The position numbers were made by a program, and so were the translations under genes. The notes beneath the pieces are model-generated. The model was not told where the DNA came from. It made no database searches and was given only the letters and a program-made list of their open reading frames with translations. Below, in pieces: positions 9,801 to 20,162 of a stretch of DNA of 33,147 bases (position 1 is its first letter; the number at the start of each line of letters is the position of its first letter). Source of the stretch: Hypsibius dujardini (taxonomy: Eukaryota > Tardigrada > Eutardigrada > Parachela > Hypsibiidae); the NCBI GenBank assembly GCA_001579985.1, contig LRSR01006867.1:1-33147 (forward strand). The letters are read 5' to 3'.

Positions 9801-12433
9801 CGCCACCACATCGCGATGTCCGCGCTCCAGGAACAGGCGAACGCAAATGTCGATGCCGGGCCACGAGAAGAAGGCATCGTTTCCGTGACTGTAACGAAAA
9901 ACACGCAAAATAGAGGAACGGACTATATAAACACTTTACGTAGCAATCTCGGGCTGAAAATCGTACACTTGAGTGCCGGGGCATGAATGATTTTCAAAAT
10001 TATAAAACAAAAAAGAATAATAATAATAGGTAAGTTTCATATGATTCGACGCTAATCTTGGCGTGATATTCATTTCAAAAACTGACCGCCAACTACAAAT
10101 GACAACGTTTAAAAAAGCCCAGGTGTGCACGGTGCCCGTTCTTCCGCGGTCATATTGGTCAACGATCGAATTAACCCGTTAATGCCCGGTGCCAGATCAG
10201 AAACAATCTAAATGCCAGAAGTATTTTTGCCTTTCAAAGTTCTCTTCAATTAAGAAACAAACAATTTAATTTTTGGACGAATTTTAAAAATTCGTGTTTT
10301 TTGGGTTGACCACTGTCCACCCATGAAAACTGTTTCTTGCACTTGTTCGCGCCATATTTGATTAAAACATCAATCAATCAATCGACGACTTCTCATAGTA
10401 GCCGAGTTTTATTCAATTTTTGACAAAAAATCGGACGCCTTCGTGGACCACTGGCCACGTTCCAGTCAGCAATCCGACTCAGATAATTATTTTTAGAGAC
10501 TTTCAAAAGATGATCAACTTGGAGGATGGAAAAAACCAGAGATTATGGCCAGCCTGTGGAGACCTTCTTCACATTTAAAAAAATGTGAAAATGATTAACG
10601 TTGGCAATTTCTGCCGGGCATTGGTCAAGTAGTAAATGACCAAACCATAATCGCTCATTTTCAAGCAAGATTCCAGCCTTTAAAATCAGTTGAGCTTGCA
10701 AAATCGCTCAAACCACCTCTGCGTAGAAATTCGGAGGTCGCCATGTCGTCGCCAATTAACGACATACACATTGGGCGTTAACGGGTTTAAGCACACACTT
10801 CGCGAGCAAATTCTGAAAATATTCTTCAGCAACTCAAACTCATTCAACGTGCTCATATAATGTCTATTTCTCACTAAAGAAGTGTAAAGGTCCAATATAG
10901 CGCTCGCTAAGCTAGCGAGTGAAACCGTTCTTCATACAGGACGTCAAACCATCAATCAATCAAGCGCTAGCTTACACAACGATAGTGAGCTCAGTGCTGG
11001 ATCTGCGTCTGCTTATTAGTATGAGGGCGGGGTCCTGGAATGGGCCACCCTGGAATGGGCCACCCTGGAATTAGAACTTCTGACAAGTTTTGGCTATTAC
11101 CAAGGTCTTAAACGACAGAGAATAATCGATAATCCCGGTGGAACGCGTATCAGATATGAAGAAAATTTATGGGAACACGTTTAAAAAAAATAATTGGACG
11201 GTTGGAAAAAGCGCACTATAGAGGTCGCTGACTACACAGTGACTCATCGGTTTGCATTAATTGGCGACAGAGCGCCCCCTGTAAACCTGTGGCCCATTTC
11301 AGAGCCCTTTCCTCATGCTGTTATCATAGTATTCACGGTGGTGAACATGCCGATCGTGCGACGAAGTATCGATTTATATGCTTTTCTCCCGATAAACTAC
11401 TGTACTATAGTACTGTACTATTACAACTGTACTATAGTACTGTACTATTACTACTGTACTATAGTACTGTACTATTACTACTGTACTATAGTACTGTACT
11501 ATTACTACTGTATTAAGTACTGTACTATTACTACTGTACTATAGTACTGTACTATTACTACTGTACTATAGTACTGTACTATTACAACTGTACTATTACT
11601 ACTGTACTATAGTACTGTACTATTACAACTGTACTATTACTACTGTACTATTACTACTGTACTATAGTACTGTACTATTACTACTGTACTATAGTACTGT
11701 ACTATTACAACTGTAATAAGCCACGCTTCTGACTGCCACTAGTTGGGAAAATCCATCTAGACGCGACTGTTTCCCAACATTAAACTGAAGTCTGAAGCCA
11801 ATCATCCATCTTGCAATCTTGCAATCTAGCACCATATCATCGTTATTGGAAAAAAAGAGGTATAAATACTGAGTCCTACTAACTGCAAAATTTAAAGACT
11901 CAAAGTCATTTCATCTTCATCATGGACAGTTGCACAATGAAGAGGGAACAAAACGTCAACAAGTCAATTCATCAATCAATCGCATGAACACAAGCAAAAT
12001 TCGCTGATCAAAAGCACAAGTCAATTCATCAATCAATCGCAGGACAGCGTCGTGAAACGCACACGATTTTTAGCCAGTGGTCTGGATAGGGCTCAATACA
12101 CCAATCAATCGTTGTGCACCCTGTACTTTCGCGTCCTCTTTCGTACCTCATGGCCACGTTTGAGCCGTCGATTACAATGAGCCGTTTGCCGTCCTTGATC
12201 GGCGGGATTGGAGGCGGTGCGGGACCAATGTCCTCCCTAACAATCCTGACAGGAGGAGGGGGAGGAGGAGGAGGAGGTGCCGCATAGGGAGAGCGGGGAG
12301 GATTTACGGGGAGACGGTCGTAATCGTTATGTTGAATGAATTGTGCGGATGCATCATGCGGTCTGCCCAGATAGAATCTCGGATCCATTTGTGTCTGTTT
12401 ATCCGCAGTTAGCCATTCCAATAACAGACTTCC
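6857..12433 (-). CDS. Regnase/N4BP1-like NYN-domain ribonuclease, 5' end missing
   Basis: Six minus-strand exons join in phase: 12147-12433, 9746-9888, 7624-7873, 7417-7549, 6946-7056 and a short last exon 6857-6877 ending TAG (314 aa so far). Exon 1 has a run of about nine prolines and then VIDGSNVAM. The split codon AG/T recreates VAMSHGN as in Zc3h12 proteins. The NYN (PIN-fold) domain follows: LFLERGHRDVVAFVPS, FTPARK, AYDDPVIL, DGVVVSNDFFRDL, RRVIEERAIGFTF. The metal-binding acidic residues of the family are all present (D89, D179/D180, D198, D202, numbered from the first visible residue), so an active endoribonuclease acting on mRNA is expected. The CCCH zinc finger that follows this domain in Zc3h12a is not seen; instead there is a Gly/Pro-rich tail. 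That makes it more like N4BP1/KHNYN, or a CCCH-less Regnase relative. The last exon is tentative and the upstream exons were not found. Large introns carry a family B fold-back and a 27-bp tandem array. Confidence 0.88.
8733..9566. repeat. Family B inverted-repeat element (B4) with a long interior
   Basis: The left arm (AAATTGGAATCCATTGGCAT, then CAGGGGCGGAGCTACATG, then GGGAACATCCGTTAATGACG, about 8738-8838) returns inverted at about 9433-9566 (ACGTCATTAACGGATGTTCC, then ATAGCTACGCCCCCTTAT, then CATCGATTTCAAATGAAATT). The 600-bp interior has no recognisable gene; the 117-aa frame in it has no known motif. The element lies in the intron between exons 2 and 3 of the NYN RNase gene. Confidence 0.75.
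10168..10792. repeat. Possible degraded inverted repeat around AACCCGTTAATGCCC
   Basis: ATTAACCCGTTAATGCCCGG at about 10170 is matched inverted by TTGGGCGTTAACGGGTTTAA at about 10771. A second inner pair (AATGCCCGG and CCGGGCATT near 10615) also exists. The arms are short relative to the 600-bp span, so this may be an old element or partly chance. It lies in the first intron of the NYN gene. Confidence 0.4.
11399..11716. repeat. 27-bp tandem array of CTGTACTATAGTACTGTACTATTAC units
   Basis: About a dozen units of 27 bp or truncated versions. Each holds the perfect palindrome GTACTATAGTAC, so the array can fold into many small hairpins. Because 27 is a multiple of three, the frame stays open and gives false Tyr/Leu-rich reading frames. 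It lies in the first intron of the NYN RNase gene. Confidence 0.95.
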
Positions 12434-12839
12434 CTGTTGCTTTTGAACGAAGTAAGAAAAGCATGTACTAATATTAAAAATAAAAACATAAACATGGCGC
12501 TGGAAATTTGATGAGTGCTTTTGTTGGTAGACGTCTTTCCCAGCTGTGGGACTTTTGCGTGGGAATCATGACAGGGAAATTGCTCAATGATTTCTGTTGC
12601 ATTCATAACGAAAACCCGTTATATTTACGCCGTTTCCCCCCCTCACTCTGGCTTGCAATGGCAGTGCCTACTTCCTACTTCAGGTCCTACCACATGACTG
12701 CACTTCCGGTCTGAGTTAAGACACCGACTCTTCAAGGGAGCCGGATCGATTCAGCCCCCTTGCAAGTCGAGTACTAGTAATCCCGGTCCGGCGCTCCAGT
12801 GCGAGCGGATGAAGTAATGTACCATGCCAACAGTTGGGC

Positions 12840-13290
12840 TCTATTCGACGGTCGCTGAGTACCGGACAGACGCTGAGTGCCGGACGGATGGACTCACAGA
12901 CAGGCTCTGACGGACGGATGAAGGAACGAACACATGGACTCACAGATGGGCTCGGACGGACGGACGGACGGACGAACGGATAGGTGACGGAGCAACGTAT
13001 GAATTTAGAGAGAGGCAGGCTCTGACGGACAGACAAACAGACGAAGAACCGAACCATGGACTCGCTTACAGACGGACTCTGACGGACGGACTCTGACGGA
13101 CGGACGAACGGATAGGTGACGGAGCAACGTATGAATTTAGAGACAGGCAGGCTCTGACGGACAGGCAGACAGACGAAGAACCGAACGCATGGATTCGCTT
13201 ACAGACGGACTCTGACGGACGGACGAACGAAGGAGCGAAGGAAACGAACGCATGAACGAGCGCTGAGTGATGGGCGAACAGATGGATGAA
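12840..13290. repeat. GACGGA-rich repeat with a duplicated 132-bp unit
   Basis: GACGGACGGA runs are embedded in a longer unit (GACGAACGGATAGGTGACGG...) seen at 12971 and again at 13103, with a partial third start near 13222. The unit also contains CATGGACTCGCTTACAGACG-type sequence. The Ser/Val/Arg-rich minus frames are repeat artefacts. The rest of the 12434-14378 gap shows no gene I can support; it should contain the 5' exons and promoter of the NYN gene and the promoter of SLC37. Confidence 0.85.
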
Positions 13291-14150
13291 CTAACGAATA
13301 GCCTCAGACTTGGATACCATTCATTGCCAGATGAGCGGACAATGAGTGACGGACGGACGCACTTATGGAATAACGAACCGAAGGCCGGACGGCGGACTGA
13401 GCCCTGACGGCTAGAGTGCTCCTGACAGACAAACTCTGACGAACAGACATGCAGTTCTGATTGACACGAATAAGATTGACGGACATCAACTCACACACGA
13501 AATGTCAGGTAGTGTACCGTCGATTGATTGTTCGATTGGTTCAGACATTCGGAAGCACGAGATATTATTGAGATTTATGAGATACATCGTACTCCTATAA
13601 GCATACACTGTCCCCGTCATGCGTCTAAAATTTGCTTTGTGAAAACTATTACATACACTATGACTTTCGTGTTATCACTCTACTACTGGTCTGCGACATT
13701 TGGCCTCAGACCATGCAATGCAGCAGGGAGCCCCGCAGCTCAAGCCAGTTCATAGGTCGATCGCTGTTTTTTACTCGAGTTTGATGTTTTCGTTGCGCTG
13801 TTATCAATCTTCCGAGTTTGGTGTCTTTTTATCGCTGCTTTTCATGTTTTCTTGTTGTCCGTCCACAACAGAACGGCAATCGTTTATGACGAGCCTTACT
13901 TGATTATATCAAAGTATCGCACCTCAGCTCGAATAGGCAAGAATGATTGTTCGAAGCTATTGCGTATACAGGCGCATTGTGAGCGCCCGGAAATCGCCTA
14001 CAAGCATTTTGTACTGAGTCAAAGCACACCGCGCACACGGTCTACTTGTTTTGCGTGACTCAGTCAACAGTTTTTGTTCTATTTTGTGCCTTATCGGTTA
14101 ATCGTGTACAGTACTTGTAGGGTTTTTCCGCTCCGCCCGTTAAACCATAT

Positions 14151-14275
14151 TACACACGTGGCAAAACCCTTGCGCTAACCGAATGAAGCACTTTAACTCG
14201 CGGCTGTGTACAACGTCATGCAACGAGTTAACGTGCTTAACTCGGTCAGTGTAAGATTTTTCCCACGTGTGTGTG
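14151..14275. repeat. Family A palindromic element (A5), near the SLC37 start
   Basis: Starts TACACACGTGGCAAAACCCT, left arm GCGCTAACCGAATGAAGCAC, right arm GTGCTTAACTCGGTCAGTGT, ends ATTTTTCCCACGTGTGTG. It runs directly into the GT microsatellite. It lies about 100 bp before the proposed start codon of the SLC37 gene, inside the head-to-head gap between that gene and the NYN RNase gene. Confidence 0.85.
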
Positions 14276-14315
14276 TGTGTGTGTGTCTGTGTGTCTGTTA
14301 CTGTATATATATATG
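14265..14315. repeat. GT and TA dinucleotide runs
   Basis: A GTGTGTGT run with TCTGTGTG variants is followed by ATATATATAT at about 14304-14314. It continues the terminal GTGTG of family A copy A5, which suggests that the microsatellite grew from the end of the element. The same arrangement is seen after copy A6 at 24490. Confidence 0.9.
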
Positions 14316-14378
14316 TCAGTTGCAGAGCAAACACTTCCATGATCTGCCGTCGTCGTCCTCGCAGAACCGCTAATCGCG

Positions 14379-17248
14379 ATGTCCGAACGGGACGTGGAAC
14401 CCTACCGGGATGATGAGTCGCTGCCGGAGAACCCGGGCGAAGTGCCGTGCGGTGCGCGGCTGCTGCAGCGGTTCCCGCGACCCTCCTGGATCAGCCGGAT
14501 TGCTGCCTACCGTGCCGCCATATTTGTGATGACTTACGTGGTGTATGTTGTCTATCATCTATCCCGTCGACCGTTGGGCGTTGTCAAAACGGCTTGGGCG
14601 CCGACAAACTGCTCGAAGTATGAAGGTCTCATCCGAAGACCAAACTCCAGTGGCTTTAACGCGTTGGAACGCCATGACGATAACTGGTGTGCGTGGGAAC
14701 CCTTCGACCAGAACAGCAAGCAGCTGTTCTCGTGGCTGGATTTTGCCTTCCGGCTGTCCTACGCTCTCGGCATGCTGGTCGCCGGTCAGTTTGCCGAGCG
14801 GGTGAACCTGCGAATGTTCCTGTCCTTCGGCATGGTGATGGCGGGATTGTTTATCATCCTGAATGGGATGTCGTATTTCTGGAATATCCACGTCTACTCG
14901 TACTTTCTCCTAGCGCAACTGTTAGCCGGAACCTTTCAAGGTGAGCTAAGTGTTTCAGCAATTAAGGGCGCCTGTCTGTTTTGGTAGAGATAATAGAGAG
15001 TTGAAGTGTTTGCCTCACCCAATCACAGCAGTAAAGCCAGAGTAACCGAGGTCGGACGAGGTGACCGAGGGACGGAGCGTTAGACGGATGAGCTCAGGGC
15101 TGGCGAGGAGAGGGCGGTACTGAACGGGTGACGAAAGAGCAAAAAGGGAAAGCGACAAGAAGATTTGAATTAGCCCGAGTTCACCATTCTTCCGTCTTTG
15201 TTCCGTCCACCAGATTGGAAATCAATCTTCTAAACGGACCGTCCGTCACTTTACCCGTTATTTCTTCCGTTCTTCAGCCTGGTTCTGGTACTCGTTCTCC
15301 TAGACGGACGGACCGTCAATCTTTTTACTTTCCGTCTGTCAGGCCGGCTCTTCGTTGATCGAGGTAGCAGTCCAACAACCCGATCGGATCAAGTCCGTCC
15401 GGCCTTCCGTCTACCGGTATCAGCCTGTCGGTTTCCCAGTAGAACCTTCCATCTTGCGTCCGTCCGTCCATAATTCACGATATCAGCCCATCTCTCAGCC
15501 GGATCATCCGTCTTGCTCGGCAGCCTCAGTTACTCCGTTCTCTTTTCCAGTGGCGTTGCCTGTCTGCTACCGCCTCTCTTTTCTGGAAGTGACTTGAAGT
15601 ATATTTAAGCCATAATAATCGGTGGCCCCGGTAAACAAAGATAACTATTGTTTTTCATCCACAAAAAGAAACAAAAACGGAAGTAAAAGACCTGCTCCAA
15701 CTTTATCAATCACCCTGTTTGAAGGTACTGGATGGCCGGCTGTGGTGCCCCTGGTGGGAAACTGGTTCGGTCGTCGACGAATCGGGATCATCTTCGGCAT
15801 CTGGAATTCCCATACCTCCGTCGGAAATATCCTCGGAGCCATCATCTCCGCCGTCTGGGTGGACGGCGAATGGGGCTACTCCTTCATCGTGCCCGGCCTC
15901 ATCACCGTGGCCGGTGGGATCTTCGTCTACCTCTTCTTGATCGTTCGTCCGGAGGACGTCGGCCTGCCACATCCAGACCACAAGCTGGACCAGGCTGAGA
16001 GTGCGGCGGCATTACTGAAAACCTCGCCGAAAAATGCTGCGACACTCGCAGTCATCGTGCCGGATCAGCCCAGCCGTGACGAATCACAACGGCCATCCAC
16101 GGCCGGTATGATTTCGATCACCTCAGAGGGGACGGAGACCCTTCCAGAGAAGAAACCGATCAGCATCTTGCGGGCGCTTCAGATCCCCGGAGTGTGGGAG
16201 TTTTCACTGTGCCTGTTTTTCTCCAAGGCCGTGTACTACACCTTCTTTTTCTGGCTGCCAGTGTACATTAAGGAAACGACAGATGTGGTCAACCATATTG
16301 CCGCGGACTTGTCGGCTGTCTTCGACGCAGGTGGGACATATACGGAGCTTAAGAGAACTCTCTGGGCAGGGTGTGCGGTAATTGAAAATTCTTGAATTTA
16401 AAACAAACAACTATTTTATTTGTGTGTTTCAATAAAAGTTAAACTTATTTAAGTCCCAGTTAATTTTAAATGTTTTTTTAACTTTTTTTAACTAACCGCT
16501 GTTTAAAAAAACGCGGTCTCATAATAAACCGGACGCTTCAGTGAAAATATGATAAAACATGATTGAACTCCAAGAACCTTTTGTCTCAACATTTAAAATT
16601 AATTTTGTCTCGAAATTTAAAATTAGTTTTGAGAATGGTTTAAAATTAACTTTGATAATATCTAAATGTGATTTTAATCTGCTATTCGCACTAGGCGGAA
16701 TTATCGGCGGAATATTGGCGGGAGCTGTCTCGGACGCGACCGGTGGAAGTGCAACCGTCTGCGGCTTCATGTTCATTCTCGCCATGCCGTGTCTGTACTG
16801 CATGGTCGAGTACATCGGCCACGGTGTCGCGGTCCTCATAGCGCTCCTCGTCATCACCGGGCTCTTTGTCAACGGCCCGTATGCCCTCATCACAACGGCC
16901 GTTTCGACGGATCTCGGGACACGACCGAGTCTGGTGAAGAACACCCACGCCCTGGCTACGGTGGTGGCCATCATTGACGGGATGGGCTCCCTCGGGTCGG
17001 CGGTCGGTCCGTTGATTGCCGGGCTGCTGTCGCAGTACGACTGGCATGCGGTCTTTTACTTCCTCATCGCTTCCCAGGCCGTGGGTCTGCTCTGCCTGAC
17101 ACGACTGATTTATCGGGAAGTTCGGCTGTGGCTCAACGAATTCCGGTCCAGACGAGAGCGCACGGCGTTGAGGTTTCGCGGAAAAGTTCCACCGAACTTG
17201 CGTCAGAAGTCCGATTCGTTCCTAAATACTTCTAGCCGAATAGCATAA
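14379..17248 (+). CDS. SLC37: SLC37-family sugar-phosphate/phosphate exchanger (MFS)
   Basis: Three exons join in phase: 14379-14940, 15725-16330 and 16695-17248 (573 aa, stop TAA). The split glycines at both junctions restore LAGTFQGTGWPAVV and AVFDAGGIIGGILAG, as expected of the family. Known members sit in the endoplasmic reticulum membrane and exchange glucose-6-phosphate or related phosphates for inorganic phosphate. Family blocks are visible: YHLSRRPLGVVK after the first membrane span, GNWFGRRRIGIIFGIWNSH, WGYSFIVPG and the C-terminal spans. About twelve hydrophobic segments are expected. The N-terminus is acidic and the C-terminal tail is basic and Arg/Ser-rich. The central cytosolic loop (about residues 263-335) is Ala/Ser/Thr-rich and probably accounts for the length above the roughly 500-530 aa of SLC37A1 and A2. 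The start is the first in-frame ATG before the conserved part. It looks closer to A1/A2 than to A4 (G6PT), but the member is not certain. Confidence 0.93.
15280..15570. repeat. CCGTC/GACGG-rich intron sequence in SLC37
   Basis: The first SLC37 intron (14941-15724) holds scattered CCGTCCGTCC, GACGGACGGACCGTC and CAGCCGGATC-type motifs, mostly as pyrimidine-rich CCGT on the sense strand. They resemble the GACGGA repeats at 12840-13290 in inverted orientation. No exon was found in it. Confidence 0.5.
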
Positions 17249-17313
17249 AGGAGGATGCTCCGTTCGGTGATCTCTACCGTGTGTATAATACGCATTGATA
17301 ATAATCCTGAATG

Positions 17314-17319
17314 CAATAA
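17314..17319 (+). terminator. AATAAA polyadenylation signal of SLC37
   Basis: The canonical hexamer lies 66 bp after the TAA stop of the SLC37 gene, a normal distance for a short 3' UTR. Confidence 0.7.
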
Positions 17320-17420
17320 ATTGTTGAGTCTTTGAATGATGCGCTTATATAACATTCATATGTGTAGCTGATATATTTTGTAAATGACATTATATCATCT
17401 TACTACTGTAAAAGACATTA

Positions 17421-17967
17421 GGGAACGTTCAACAATTACGTCAGCGCTCGATATTAGGCGGCCTTACACCTACCGCCCCTCTGTCAGAGCTCGTCAGTTT
17501 TTTTACCCCCCCCCCCGAATTTCAAACGCTAATATCAGCGCCGTTGGAACTCCCTATGCGCCAAAATCTTAAATTTCCGCTTTGATAAAAAAATTTCAGC
17601 ACCGATAACACTCGGTTATCCTCGGCATTTTCAAAATGAGAACGAAGAAAAGCGTCTAGATCAGTAAATGATGGGAATGTCGGTCGACCCAGCCTCCTCG
17701 TATCGTATTTCCTCGGAACCATCGCCATCGGAACCTCTTGTCAGTATTAGTATGATGCTCAAATGAAGGGAAGAATAATGGCATGCGGGTCTATAAAATG
17801 TTACTGAAATACACGTTTTTTCACACTCTCAGGATCAAGGAAATTTTGAGATTTAAAATTGCTGACGTAATCCAAGGACAGACCCCCATCCCCTACACGT
17901 CAGAGCTCGTCATCGATTGCTGACACGTACCCCGCTAAATTCGCTGACGTAATTGTTGAACGTTCCC
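17421..17967. mobile_element. 547-bp element with perfect 26-bp terminal inverted repeats
   Basis: The terminus GGGAACGTTCAACAATTACG, continuing TCAGCG, is found at 17421-17446 and exactly inverted at 17942-17967. TTA abuts the left end, and TTA follows one base beyond the right end, a possible 3-bp target duplication. Inside, CGTCAGAGCTCGTCA-like motifs occur near both ends (about 17480 and 17900), as do poly-C tracts. There is no transposase frame, so it is non-autonomous. It lies in the tail-to-tail gap between SLC37 and FPGS. Confidence 0.8.
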
Positions 17968-18240
17968 CTTATTTGTGTTTGATACGGTATACTTCTTTGC
18001 AAATTGACTGGGATCAAACATCGGCAATGGATTTCTGATGATGTCTGCACCCAGTTCTATACACTACTACTCCTTATATATGAGGTGCCCTCGGAAGGTC
18101 GGGTGCCCTGGAGCAAAGACGAAAACAAACCAAGAAACCGCTGTTTTACCAGAATCTGTCAACATTAAACGCCAGACAAATGAAATCTCTATTGAATGAG
18201 TGGTGAACTGTTTTTGCGACTGCACGAGAGCTGAGCAGTA

Positions 18241-18536
18241 AGGGTATTCAAAGTTCGATTATTTGCAGCGATTATCTCGCTAATTCAAACTCGCTAATCT
18301 CCCTGGTTTTTCACGCCCTTGCAACGGTGATACGAGGACACGCCTCCTGGCTTACCTAAGGCTGTGTCTCCTTCGCTAATCTCAACTGACATGGACCACT
18401 CACAAGACAGATGCACGCAAATAGCGGGCAGATAACCGAGAAAAGCAGCTCCTTGGCTGCTTTTTTCGCTTTTCTTCAAAACCAGGGAGATTAGCGAGAT
18501 AATCGCTGCAAATAATCGAACTTTGAATACCCTTAG
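18241..18536. repeat. Fold-back element C4
   Basis: The left arm AGGGTATTCAAAGTTCGATT (18241 onward) to CTCCCTGGTTTT (about 18310) returns inverted at 18477-18536. Arms are about 60-70 bp and nearly perfect. The left arm has a small internal duplication of CTCGCTAAT. The loop of about 165 bp is not self-complementary. The flanks AGTA and AGTG are similar, a possible 4-bp target duplication. Confidence 0.8.
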
Positions 18537-18634
18537 TGTTAATACGAAGGGAGGCGCAAAATGAAGTGGACACATGGTACACCGCAGTTAACTCGGAAAG
18601 ATTCTCGCGCAGATTCATATTTAACCCTCTGGTA

Positions 18635-19104
18635 AAGGAATTCCATCACTCTCGAAGATGAAATCATGCACATCCGTTGATTTTGTAGTGTGTTCCCACA
18701 TTATGTGATGCTATTTCCATTGAGAAAAGAAATTAAACGCGTGGAAACAATTTTCTAAAAATAAAACGTACTACGTGGTGGTACATAAATGGCGCTGTTA
18801 ATGTTACCATATGCAGTATCAGTTGATTGATTTATTCGGCTACAGTCGTTACCCTTTTGTTTCTGTCGTTGACAATGACTACAGTTGGGAGTAACGCCGG
18901 CACATGCAACAATCAACTGACGCGGTATACGGTAACATTTTCAGCGCCATCTTTGTACCACCACGCAGTTCCTTTTTTTATTTTTAGAAAATTGTTTCCA
19001 AACGTTTTATTTTTTTTCTCGATGGAAACAGCATCACATAATGTAAACACACACTACAAAATTAACGGATGTGCAAGACTTTTACCTTCGAGAGTGGTGG
19101 AATA
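18635..19104. repeat. Fold-back element C5 with about 180-bp arms
   Basis: The left arm runs from AAAGGAATTCCATCACTCTC (about 18635) to TAATGTTACCATATGC (about 18814). It pairs with a right arm from TACGGTAACATTTTCAGC (about 18927) to GAGAGTGGTGGAAT (about 19104). Long blocks match (GCACATCCGTTGATTTTGTA with TACAAAATTAACGGATGTGC). The loop is about 110 bp. No gene was found in 17249-20162, where this and the neighbouring elements account for most of the recognisable structure; 19105-19818 shows nothing I can name. Confidence 0.85.
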
Positions 19105-19818
19105 CCCTTGTGAGTGCCGGGCAGCTTACATTGGCATAATTTTTCCTCCAAGCTCCATTTGCTCATCGAGCATTTGGACCCATCAAAACACCTATTGAAA
19201 AAAACTCGTTGAAGTCGTCTCCATGGGCGAAAAAACTTTTGGAAGTTGTAAGAACTCATTAAACCAAACTTGGCTTAAACTTAAATGGCACGTATACAAA
19301 CTTGCGGTGTGTGGTGAAAAAAAATTTCCGGGCTTCGAAATTAGTTCTAGTTCTAGCTAAAGACCATACCGATAAAATCCAGCTGAAATTAAAGTAAACA
19401 AGCAATCGGGAGCGGAATGAAAAAATTGAACTCACTAGGAAGATGTTCTGATTCCCTATTGGCAAAATGTCAGCTGTTGTCAGATTGTTGTGTGGAGGCG
19501 CCACAGCGCCGCCTGATGGTACGGCACTAACCGGGCAGGGAAAGTGCCAAATAAACCTTACTCATGTCAACCATTTAGGTTAGGTTCCTTCCCTATTTAA
19601 GCCAACTTTGGCTAATCCAGCACTACCTGTACACCTGAAACACCCGGCCACCAGAGAGTTAACAGTTCAGATGTGACAACGCCCAGCCCTGAGCTTTGTG
19701 TTGGATGGACTTACCACATCCGCAAAATGTATGTATTCATAGTAACAATGTATATTGTATATATTGTATGTGCACATATTATTTATACCGGTAAGCCATG
19801 TACTCTGAACAGTGCATA

Positions 19819-19955
19819 CAGTAGAAGTCTTCATATTTTGCGTACGTCACAGGCGTGTTTCTATTCCGTGCCTTGTCTCGGAGCAGTTTCGTTATGGGGC
19901 AAACGTGTTGAAACGGGGCATGTGACGTACGCAAAATATGAGGACTTCTACTGTA
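19819..19955. repeat. Short inverted-repeat element C6 with about 34-bp arms
   Basis: CAGTAGAAGTCTTCATATTT (left, 19820 onward) continuing to GCGTACGTCACA pairs with TGTGACGTACGCAAAATATG continuing to CTTCTACTG (right, 19921-19955), with one mismatch visible. The loop is about 70 bp and the structure is MITE-like. Confidence 0.8.
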
Positions 19956-20162
19956 ACATCGCCCTGAATAATTACCACATCCCCCCCCCCCGTTCAGTTC
20001 ACAATGCTAATGGTGATACAACGTGCGGAATGAAAAGGTGAGATACACTGTGGATTAACAGAAAAGTGAGCTTAACACCGATTCCGTATGATACTTAAAC
20101 AACCCGTGATAATTTGTCGAAGAAGGTTAGATCCAAAGAGAAACGACATTTCCGCGCGACAA

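Noticed and set aside
12716-13057. Ser/Arg/Val-rich minus frame that could be the missing 5' exon of the NYN gene
   Set aside because: It is read from GACGGA repeats, with no splice site in phase with the exon at 12433.
19673-20041. 122-aa plus frame between SLC37 and FPGS as a gene
   Set aside because: It crosses the inverted-repeat element C6 and a poly-C run and shows no known motif.
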